DNA of 64,000 bases from Streblospio benedicti (taxonomy: Eukaryota; Annelida; Polychaeta; Spionida; Spionidae), in NCBI GenBank assembly GCA_019095985.1, contig CM032663.1, positions 33,990,561-34,054,560 on the forward strand, given 5' to 3'. The notes beneath the pieces are model-generated. The model saw nothing but the letters and a program-made list of their open reading frames with translations. It had not been told where the DNA came from and ran no database searches. This document shows positions 40,001-52,000 of the stretch, in pieces. The translations under genes and the position numbers were made by a program. Position 1 is the first letter of the stretch. Every line of letters begins with the position of its first letter.

Positions 40001-43000
40001 ATACTTTTATGTATATTGATTTCAGAAAATTCCCATCAGCCCCTAGATTTACCATGATGTATGTTTATGAAGATATACAAAAGGGTTCTTATGGCCATGA
40101 ATAATTTGTATATATGCGTTGCTTACTAATGATGCTATAAAACAATTGTTCCCGTGTGTCAAGATGACAAATTGTGCCTAAAAAGTTATAATGCAATAGA
40201 AAGGAAATTACAAATTTAAGTAGGTTACTGTGCATTAAAGCTGACAACATTATCGTTTCATCGGGTCTGTCTAATCAAAACAATCTTATTAATTCAACCC
40301 TACAGAAACTACGTCTATGTACAGTGCATCTCATGCATTTTGTATTGTGGCCTTTAGTACAATTAATACAAGACATGATAATAACATAATCACTTCCTGA
40401 ATAATGTAGGAAGTACGCATTAACCAGAAGAATAGAGGTTCTTCAGGTGTGGTTAAGTGTGTTAGAGCACTAGCCTACCTGTTCAGCTCTCACATTAATT
40501 GGTCATGTGATAATCATGCATATTAAACATTTGAATTTGTTATCAGTGATATCTTATCTTTTCATCTGCACCTACTTTCCCCATTAGACTTAAATATAAA
40601 TGGCATGCATGTGTTGTCAATAATAAATATGCACTTGCATGGAAGGGGACTTATTGTTTATATTTCTTCAAAAATCACTGCGCCTTTAATGAATATAGGA
40701 ACTTTAAGCATTACTCAATATAGGCTAATTATATACCTCGTACACATTTGAGAGGTAGATAAGAAGTAGCATGTAGATGGGGTTTGCCCAGCACCCTCAA
40801 GGGCAAATCGCTTTTTAAACTCGTACATGTACCTCTCCATCTAGATACAGTGCTGTCTACTGTTCCTAATATTCACGTGAATTGCTTCTCTGTCTGTTGT
40901 AATTGACATGTTTACCCCATTTGGCAAAGAAGTCCATAGGCCATTGCTCAAACTGTATAAGTTATCAGACAAGTATGCTGAAACAACACCTATACTCACC
41001 CTATATGTCTATTAGATTTGCATATATCCATAATGCCCCCGCATATACGCATGGGGTCAATGGGTGCATTATGATAATCTCCGCTCAAGGGGTATGTTGT
41101 CCTTGTGTATTATCATACACAATTAATAGAATTCAACCCAAACTTGTACTTTACCACAGAATTTCATTTTTGTATGCACTATGGTTAAACATAGCCAAAT
41201 TATGTGCATTCACAATTGCATCATAATCATTCCTCGCATGACATGAAACACACGTCCTTGTACATGTACATGTACAGCAAATTAACCAACACCAGAATCA
41301 CTTATCCAATTTAGACGCCTACACACATCATAATCATTGTGAGCTATCAGATAATAAAGGTTTTACACACTACCTACGACCACTTACATGCAACATTGGT
41401 TCTCCACCTGCAAGACCAATCTAAAAAAAGCAACACAATATGATTTTTATACTTCAACGCCCTAAAGTGCGAAAACATGAGCATTTTATAATTACAATAA
41501 TAACACAGCATTTACTATAATCTACTTTGATGCAACACACAGTCAATGGCGTACACATAGACGTCTCGGCATCTCCAATATTTGTGAACGAATGTAAAGG
41601 AAATGTGAAAATAACAAACATATATAACCCTTATGTTATTAACGCTCTACTTGCAGTGTCGCTGTGTAACTCGCCCAAGCGGGACCAGTGCTACTCGGCC
41701 CTCACCTCCCTCAAGATGCACCCGTTCTTCTACGACTGCTACTGCGAGCCCATCGACATGGACGCCACGCAGTGCATCGCCTTCCAGCGGAGGATCTTCT
41801 ACCACGCGTGTCTACGCAAAGGTCAGGGATACTTGTGTGTATTTTATTTTCATTTTTTCTGGAACAATATTGGAGATCACTAATGAGCATTGAACATGGC
41901 ATGAGTGAGTACGTGGGGCCAAACTGGGATTTCTATAGTAATGATCTTGGTAATGTTCATTGAATATTGGATTTTCTTACCATTCAAGTTTGTTCTTGCA
42001 ATGCTCAATGTCCAATATACAACAGACTTTACCAAGGTTATTAAAGTACATTAGGAAGAATAACCTATTTAGATTGTCACAACCGCAAGTGTGTTAAACC
42101 TGCAGCAACCTTTGGAGGACTAGTGGGCACAGAGCATGGGATTTCTATTGTCAAATCACAAGGGATCGTTCACAAATGACGTCACTTCATTTTTGGCCCC
42201 TTTTTGTTTACCCCCTCCCCCTTTCGTCATCTTTGCAGCCCCCCCCCCCATTCTGGTAAGTTACGTCATCTTTGCCTCCGCACCCCCCCCCCCGCGCGAC
42301 ATGGTTTTGCAGTGACATGGTGACATTTAACATTGATTTAACTGTGCCATAATATAAATACATTTGAATATATATGTCCAAAACTTAGACATCATTTTAC
42401 AAATACATTGAGGACATAAATCAAATGAGGCAATGTGATTCTAACTAGTCGATAGTACACACCTCACTTAACAAGTCAGAAAGTAAGTTCAAATAGTGTT
42501 AAATAACTACAACTTTTTCAAAAGGTGACATCATCCAAGTGATGTTACTGTTACCTTTTGTCATCTTTCGCTAACCCCCCCCCCCCACACACACAGACGG
42601 ATGACGTCATTTGTGAACAATCCCCAAGGCAAAAACACATAATAGATAATTCAAGCACATTACATACACTTTATTTCAACAGTCAAAGTAGCATCTACTC
42701 TCTCTTTAGGCGTTGAAACCATCAGCGTGCCTGGCCTGTACCGGCCACCAGAGGAGTACCGCTCTAGCGAGTACCGGGAGATGCGCAATCCACCCGACCA
42801 CGACCTCCATGAGGACTACGATGACGATTATGATGACTTTGTGGATCCCTCCGATCATGTGTCATGTATTGGCATGAGGAAGAAGTGTCTTCAGGATTCT
42901 AGGTATGGCACTTTTTCTTTGTAAGTGTCTAATGTTGACAACATGTTATGTTTTCTGGTATGTTGCATACATTACAAATTAGGGAAATACAATATTCACA

Positions 43001-46000
43001 GAGGTAATGTTGTGACCCTTTTGCACTTATAACCAAAGTTTAATATGTCACTTGTGATGGAAACCCAAGTGTTGTAATACTGTATAATTTTATAGTTATG
43101 ATTATAACTACTGTGAAAAGCAGTTTAAACACAGACGGGACACTCTTTAATAAGACCTGCTCAGTTCCCAATCCTATGGATTGAAATTATAAACAAGGGT
43201 AAGACTACATGGAAATTTTTGGGAAATACTGTATATCAACCAGGGTAGTAAAATATTCAATATAGAAATAGTCACAATCTTCTAATAGCAGCTTTCGTCA
43301 ATGCAGTCCTCTACATACTCCAGTGTGGAGGTTGTTCACCAATAGTAAGCTCTTTCGTGTAACCCTAGCTTGCTGTGCAATTGTCGAGTATCGTGCATTA
43401 TAAATACACTCGAGCACAATGTACATTGTACATGTACATTACGCGATGCTATCATACGCACATAATTGGAAAGTGGAGACAGATCGTGGAGTCTTCGCGG
43501 GAGTCTCTTGGTATTTGATGTGTTCAATATGTCCTGGATCTGGTCCTACATTCACACTGGCCCCTGCAATATTAATGAGAATGTGTACATTGTGTTGTTT
43601 ATCAGGTGCAACAAGGTGCTGTCTGATTACCGCGAACTCTGCCGGGAAAACAAGAAGAAGGGCACCTGCGTCGCCACTGACAGGTGCGTGCTAGAATCGT
43701 CTGCAAAGTGTGTATATCTATTCTATACTGGATGGTGGTACATGGTGGATACATAACGGTGCTACATGATTTACGAGATTGTTTATAGATGTAAATATGC
43801 ATGGTAATATGAGGAATGTAGGAATTATAAGGTTTTACAATGTTATAGTTTTAATGTTATGTAGTATAGTCATTTATTTTCCTTCATACCTAAATGCACT
43901 CTACCAAGTTTTTGCTTTATTCTTCACACAATCTACCCCACGTGCCTGATAGTATCCATGCAGTGCCCGGGTCATAGAGTTTGTGTTTCACCTCTCCTCA
44001 GCTCGCAAAAAGACCATCTTTACTCCCCGCCATCCCTCACTACATGTAAATTCATCAAGTTCTTCATCCATATTTTATCAGTGTTCAGTCCACTGTCAAG
44101 GACAAAGTTAATCTTTCTTTCATGCTGGGATTTGCCTTAGTTGCTACATATTTATTGTCTCCTTAATGTGTTAACTTTAGTTCTGGGAGTTTTACATTAC
44201 TTGTGTTTGCTTGCAATGCCGAGTAGTCATAAGAATTCTAAACAGTATAGTAAAAATACTACTTGTTCAAAGTGCAGCTATTGGGAATAGATGTAGCTTG
44301 ATTAAGTTCTAACATATTCACTGGCAATATAAATCATACTAGCCTTTTGTACACAGAAAGAAAAAGCCCACAAAAATACACTTAAACACCTAAAAATTGA
44401 TAGGAAGTTTCCTTGTTTTGGTTCATTGACCTCTCATCTTGGCTTAACGTACTCTCATCACCCATCCATTTGTCCAGTCTACCTGGAATTCAGCCAAAAA
44501 AAAAAAAAAAAAAGAAATATACTAAACAATGGAATAAATCAAACGCAAACCATTCAACTCTCATGAGTAGGATTTAACAAAAACGCCCACCCAGCCTTTC
44601 ATGATGAATGATTTCTGTTCTTTCTAAATTCCCTGCGAATCTACAATTAGTTGTGCCTGTGTTGAATCAGCCTCAAATTTGGGAAATGTCAGATTTTCAC
44701 AAAGCATCAGGCTACATAAAAGCAATTAGCACGATTAATGTAGCGGTGCACTTTGGGAATTTTTAGAATAATGATTTTTTGACTCTTTGAAGCTACCAAA
44801 ATGATTAAAATATATATCCCGCAATTATTTTAGATATCCATTTTTAATTGAGACTTGTCCTTTGCCGTTAACTCGTTGTGTGTCTTTGAGGCTTGTGTTT
44901 CGAAGTTTACATCTGATCCAACAATCCTTTCATTATGACTTGGCATGGAAGCTGTTGTCACCAACACACATATGCCACTCTAGGTGGTTATTTTCAATCA
45001 TAAAAATGCACATTTAGATATTCATTTTGTTCAGTACATGCTGCATACAATTCGTTCTCGCACCATCGGATGCAACCCACCACCGTTTCTGACACCTTTT
45101 ATATTGTCTTGCGGTGTAATACATAGTCAATATACATTTTCCCGATCCAACACAAACTATCTAAATCATACAGTCTTGAAGTGAAATTGGAACTTGAAAC
45201 ACATACACAACAACAACAGCAGCATAATTCAAAGAGCCCAAGTCCCAACAGAAGTATTTAGCATCACACCTCCACCTGCCTAGATGAATCTCTCCTCTCC
45301 ATTCTTCTTTGGCCTCTGCTACATCTGAGACACACCCGGCCGGCCATATATTATCCCGCTCCAATTCGTCATCATGTGCTTGTCTTCAATCATGGCGGCC
45401 TGTGTGATCTCTGTGGCTCTGTTGTTGTGGACTCGCAGCTTCAGGCTCTAACATATAGTTTGTCTTTACAGTGTACAGCTTGTGTAATGCATTAGTCTTT
45501 TATTTTGTGTTTTTGGACTCATTTTAGGACTTTGGCCATCATTTTACATTGGACATTCAGACTAGCATTGGTATCTAACCAGAGCTTCTTAGTACTAATA
45601 TCGCTTTCATAGCACTTTATTTCTTTTTGTGGTCCTAATGTGGACTACCCATGTGTACCATCTTTCCATAATAGTTTTGAACTTTTATTTCTCGTAGCTG
45701 GATACATTTCTTGTTAATTATTCTTAAGCTAATCCCTTGTCAATGAATCAGTCAGATATGGCTCATTCAACTTTATTTAAATGCACACATTTCTCATTAT
45801 GTAATAAGTAAAGACTTTTTTATGAAGGATTCTGGTAGATTTACCAGCATCTTAACTCTTTCAGGGAGAGCTGGTTTTATTTATTTTCCACTTATCCACT
45901 ACGTCAACAGTTTCAGGGAGAGTTGTGTCTAGTTGATATACTCTTACCCATTACGTGTTAACCCTTTCAGGGAGGGCTGCTTCAAGTCCATCCAGGGCCT

Positions 46001-49000
46001 GAAGGACACGGGCATTTTTGAATGCGAGTGCCACATGAAGCGGCACAAGACGCGCAAAAAATGTGATCGCATCCAGTGGAGGCTGGCCAACAACACGTGC
46101 AGGGGTGAGTGTGGCTTTCTGTGTGTGTGTGTTTTTTTTTGTTTGTTTGTTTTTTTGTTTTTTTTTTTTTTTTTTGGGGGGGGGTAGGTAGAACTATTCC
46201 ATGTTATAATGAATAAAACATGTACATTTTGATCATGGTAAAAAGAGTTTGTTGAACGGGAAGTCAACCACTGATTTCATGGGTAGGGCATAATGCCCTA
46301 CACAATAACTGGTATTCACGCGGCCGATTTCTGGGTGGGGCCGGTTACTGGGCAGCTTACCCTATATTACATCGCGATTTTTTCCCACATGGCCTGATAT
46401 AGCTTGTTTTTTTTATTAATGTGAATTATCGTCGTTGGCTGAAAGTTGATTTCTGGTCCGTGCATTTGGTGAGTGTTAAACCAACCAACTCATTTACAAC
46501 ATGTATACCGTTACCTGTATCACACTGATCTGTAGTGACTAAGAATATGTTGACCTGTGTGTGCCTCTAGCATTTTACTTTATTTAACATCTTATTATTC
46601 CAGCGTGTACACACACTCTGAGTATCATATGTCAAACAAATTGACCTCTGAAATGTTTCGCCTGAGAGTGGATTAACATATTTTATGTGATCCGTTTAAA
46701 TACTGCAACCTGATTGGTTGAACCCGCCACACCCATCCGATACTTAGCTGTGATTGGTCACTTGATCACCGCCCAGTGATGATCATAGATTAACAGCATG
46801 TGGTTGGTCAGAATTTTTAATGATAATAGTTGTGTCAGAGGTCTCTTCAGGACATCTGATACTCAGAGTGTGTACACATTGCACTTAAAGTTAAAACTAT
46901 TCCCCCATATCCCATCACAATGAACACCACTAAAGAATCCTTCTACATGAGTCCTGCTGGTGAAACGCGTATATTCATTATCCAGAAACACTACTACAAC
47001 AACACCAGAAAAACATATAAGATTTCCACCACAAGTGTAAAACAATGTGTCAACCTAGCAGTAAGAAACCCCCTTGTAAGCGGGTATACCCGTAAAACAG
47101 TGATGATGGATGCCAGGATCAGGTAGCCGGGGTGGCTAACCGGTGAGGCCGGGGCCGGGAGATCGAGTTATGAACAAAAATACTGTCTGTTTTCTGGTAC
47201 ATGTATATTTTGAGTTAGAAAACATTTATAGCGTGTATGGCTTTCGTATACCAGACGACTTTGTCAGTCAAGTATACTACTGTATTGGTTATTTTGAGTT
47301 GTACCCGTGTCATAATAATGGTAATGAGCAGGTTATGAAAGAAATATAGCACTGTATCAATTCCAGATATTTTAGTACAGCAATTATGGATTGGATTGAT
47401 GCAACAACCAGACTACTTAGAGTCTTGGACAGGGCTGTCGCGAGAGTTTAAGGGTTGTGAGGTCGTCTGGGTTTTCTGTAGCTACATTGAATAAGTAATC
47501 ATTTTCACTGAAACACACCTTTTAGCCTCAGTGCACTTAAAACAACACATGCATCATCATAACATTGGCCGTTTCTCCAAAATAGGCACAGGTGCGGTGT
47601 TGTGCGGAAGTCTATTGCAGGCAGTTGTTCAGTGTGAAATATGCGTGTTCCGTATCGCGTGCTGGAAGGTCACTCACGAATCATGAAACGCTCATTACTC
47701 AACTCAAGGACTTTATAATCCCCTTGTTGTGTGATAAGTCCAATGATTTTAAATGTAAATACATGATTCAGCCTATTTCATTCTATTGTTACAACATGCC
47801 TTCAATGTGACAGATGAGAGTATTTCTCTAATGCATATATGTCCAGCCCTTGAGGCTTGCTCCTTGCCAGCAGAGTTATTTGCGCTGCTTATACGTTATA
47901 TCTGAGTTAGGCTACATCAGCCATGGGTTAATTGTCATATTACTCAAGTATAGCCTGATCCACTTATGAAAATGATGTTTGGATTTGCCAAAATAGGATG
48001 GGGCGTGTCCTCCTGACATGCCAATGTCCACTCAACCCCACTAACCCCACTACCTGCGGTGTAATACCAGTGGCCCAGCCTTATTACAAAGTACTCTGCT
48101 TTCTTCTACACAAGTTCCACTAGTTTACACATTTTTCTTTTCCAATGGACTAATGTGATCTTGCTCCAATGCCAGTCCAAACATCTCCCATTTACCCGCC
48201 ATTTCACAACATGATTCACATCTCTTATACGTTTGTGTGTTCCCACTCCACATTAGCCAATCCGCTCTAATTCTCTCGCTATCAACAATCATGTGAAAGC
48301 ACTGTACTTGACACTCACTATCCCTGACCCTACCATTTATTCATTAACACATTACCACAGTACCACACCACTAACTGCCCCCATACGCCCTGTTTCTTCA
48401 GTGGACGTGCCCTACGTGATCTACTCGCGGCGCTCCTCCGAGAGCTCCTACAGCGAGCTCATGTCCATCGTGGAGTCCACGCAGCGAGACCAGAACGGGC
48501 CCGTGGACGTGCAGGCCGAGTTGAACGGTACGTGGGGAGGTCTGTGCGTGTCTGTGTGTGCCTGTACATGTCTATGTGTCTTGGTATATGATTGGCTTGG
48601 CTGTGTACTGTAGTTGTAATTTTAGAATGAGGTGGGTGATTCAAGTGTTTGGCTGCGTACCTTTTTCTCCTGAAGGAAAACCGATGTACAGTAGGCCTAT
48701 GTATAGGCTGTTCAACATTTCATAATTTCAACACTACTTTTTAAACATAAACCTGTTATTTTTACCTTTGCAAAGACAAATATTTAGTTTAGTTTAGTTA
48801 TGACTTAATGTCCAGATTATTAGGAAAGAAACCTAATGTATCTATTCCATTTATTGCTCACCATTTCATAACTCTATATCAAATGGCTATGTTTAATGTC
48901 CTAATAACTGCAGTCCCTCCACCCCTCAGCCAGGTCTAATCCTGTCCTCTCTCCTCCCCCTAGAGTCTGGCTGCGTAAAGGCGTTCACGGATTGTAGCCA

Positions 49001-52000
49001 CGACCACGCGTGCAAGGCGCGCATGGCCGCCTTCATCAGCGCATGCGCGTGGGACAAACGCAACGCCACATGCGACCGCCACGCGTGCCTCGCCGCCATC
49101 CAGACCTTCTTCCTCTACGTAAGTGTCATCTATGACTTTGACTTTACATCACAAATCATGTTATCACAATTTGGGCATTTCTGACTCACAACCCACAATG
49201 CGTCATTTCATCTATTCCTCACTCCACCCCACCCATCCCCGGCACCATCAATATTTGTTTAGATATTGAGATAAAAAAACAACAGCTTCTGATAATGGTT
49301 ACAAACAGATTCTATTCATTCTAGTTAAAATGATCACTGACGCGCTACTACTACCAGTGGCTAGGTGAGGTTGTGGGGAAATGAGTTGGAGTGAGTTGAA
49401 GGTGGTAGCCATTCCGCCAAGACCACACCCATACGCTATTGCACATGATCTGTAGCGTCTCCGCACATCGACGTAGTACTGATATTGCGATGCATGCATA
49501 CATGTATGGTTGTAGTTACGGGGATTATTGCACTACCCTGGATGCTGTATACTTTCTTGTCCACAATCCTTCTCTAAAAGCATCCCCCTCTCCCCACACA
49601 CACTGCACAAAAAAGCAATGTGACACTAATCGGTGCTTTAACATATTCACACTTCTTACTCTTCACAAAGCTGCCCTCTCCCGTAGCCATGCGTGTAAAT
49701 CAAGTGTACCCATCATGACAAACATCGACAAGCACGTAATTACAACCGTAATGAGACCATTAAGCCCGCGAGGACTCTAATCCCCGGCAAATGACCCACT
49801 CTGTTGCCCCCCGCGAGCCGTGAGCGGACGTGATCGGCCCGTCCATGCGGACGAGGCTGTCTGTGGTCTGCTACAAGCCGGCTAATGAGTCTAGGATGGA
49901 CTCTACATGGGCTAACTGTGACACGGCTACACGGGTGTTTTTGTGCCACATTTTACCTGTTCAATGAAAAAAAAAATTCTATGAAGGTACACAGTTTTTT
50001 TGTTTCATTAATTAAGTGATAGGATCGCCTCTTAGAGAAGAAAAAACCTACAACAAACAAACAAACAAAAAAGAAACAAACAAGGACACAGCACCTTTTT
50101 TTATCCCGTCTAGGGGCTTATTCTACTTCACGAAAGTGTAGTATATGTTTGTTACTCTCGATTGAGTTGCCATTTTGTGATTAACCTTTGGCTTTTTAAA
50201 AAATAGATATTCATGCATACTCTTGAATGCATGAAATCCTTGGCTACCACCTGAAAAGTATACATGAACCATAAAATCACTTTTCCAGAGACCGGATACA
50301 CTTTTTTGTACACGATAGCGACGTGCGAGGAATGGCATTATGGATTCATTTCATATTAATTGAATTGGTACTACACAATGCATCATTCACTATGACATTT
50401 ATTTTCATCTTGAACATGCACAAAACCCATAAGAGATGAACCGCCGTGACCCAAAAGTCTAATAAGGCAATGAATTAAACCGGCCAGAAGCGATGCCGTC
50501 TGCCCAAGCATGCATTAGTGTATAATTGTGAAGTCGTACATCCAAATACGCACATTATATTCACGTACATATTCAATTATTAACATTGTCTCCCTTAGCC
50601 CCATCAAAGGTGAACCTGCAGCACCTTTTGTAATTATATGCGTAAATCCAGTTCAGCAGACTTCATGCATCACAGATTGAGGCCATGCATGGTGTCTATT
50701 TTTTGTGGACCGGATGTAGCCTACTACTCATCTCCTTGGTGTAGATTTGTTGTAATTTATGAGGACGTTTATGGGGTTGCATGGATGTCGCAAAGTGGTA
50801 CTAAACATTTGAAATGGTCATGTTCTGTGTGATTAATACAGAGCTTACTGGAAGAGATGGGAGCTTATTCTGAATGGTCATTATAGTAATTGTTCAATTA
50901 CACCCAATGCAGGGAGGAATGAAAATAAACATTACTTAAAAATCACATCAATTTTAGCAAATCATGATTAATTGTGGATGATTTGTGTTGGTCTACATAT
51001 ATTGTAATGCGTATCAAGATGACTTGTTCTTGTTCTTTGGGGAACGGGGGTGGGGTGATGGGTTATAACGGTGAAAAAACTAAAAAAAAGAGCGATGTGA
51101 AGCAACAAGCCAAGAAAAGGAATGTTTGATTTCTGCACCCCTATTTCTCATTATAAACCACACCAATTACCTTTGCCTAATGTTGATTTAGTGTAAGAAA
51201 GGGAGATGTTGTTTATTTTTCAAATAAATGTGAACGCATGTTTAAAGTGGCCAAAAATACGTGACAAAGTCAGGTGAACAGGCATGAACCGGCGTTACTA
51301 GCTAGACCTGGCAAGTGCATGCTGGGAAAGGACGTGCTAGTCACCCGGGTTCGTTCAAATGCTCCAAAATTGCAATTTTACTGGTATTACGTTACATTCA
51401 ATCGCCAGTGAGTGAGTGACCTAGTTAAGTCCTTGGATTAGTTCGTAATTGAAGCCATGTCTCTTGTCCTTGTGAAATTAACCAACAGTCGACTTTGTTT
51501 TCAAAATGAGTGATCCTAACGCACATTTAAAGAGCACTCAGAGCACATGAATCCTATAGAACAGAGAGGTTCTATAGACAAAAAATGGAAATAGTCATTT
51601 GGGTCATTCTTACGTCATTCTGACCTTTAAATTAGTACGCCAGTTGACGATCTATGAAAGGTGGCTTAAAATTCAATAACTTTACTAACCCTCCGTGAAA
51701 AAAAAGATAATATATTATATCTGCATAAAAAGTCAATTTGACTTCAGTGACGCTCACTTATTTTAGAACTCCATGTAGAGTATCGTAACGGTAGTAAATA
51801 GATTGAATATGTTTGCAATTGGGTACCTAATCACTGATCATTTCCCCCTATAAATTAGGTTGTCGAGAAAGGCTTATGTAGATTGACATGAGCTTTTACG
51901 TTTGTCAGTGTAGACGAAAGTACAGGTCATAAGTTAGGCTAAGTTTCTGCACGGGTATGCTTTATTGTTATTGCTGATTTAAAAACACAACCTTTCGTAT

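Noticed and set aside
40437-40500. Possible tRNA-like sequence (GTTAGAGCACTAGCCT)
   Set aside because: It resembles a box A and anticodon-arm stretch, but no B-box GGTTCGANNCC follows. At best a very old SINE scrap.
47119-47175. Possible tRNA-type box A (GTAGCCGGGGTGGCTAACCG)
   Set aside because: No proper box B at the expected spacing and no tRNA fold.
49035-49050. NRF1-type GCGCATGCGC motif
   Set aside because: It lies inside coding exon 7, where GC-rich codons explain it.
48402-49118. Idea that exons 6 and 7 belong to a separate gene because of the Cys-free linker
   Set aside because: Phases, codon use and the cysteine count all close only when they continue from exon 5 into exon 8.
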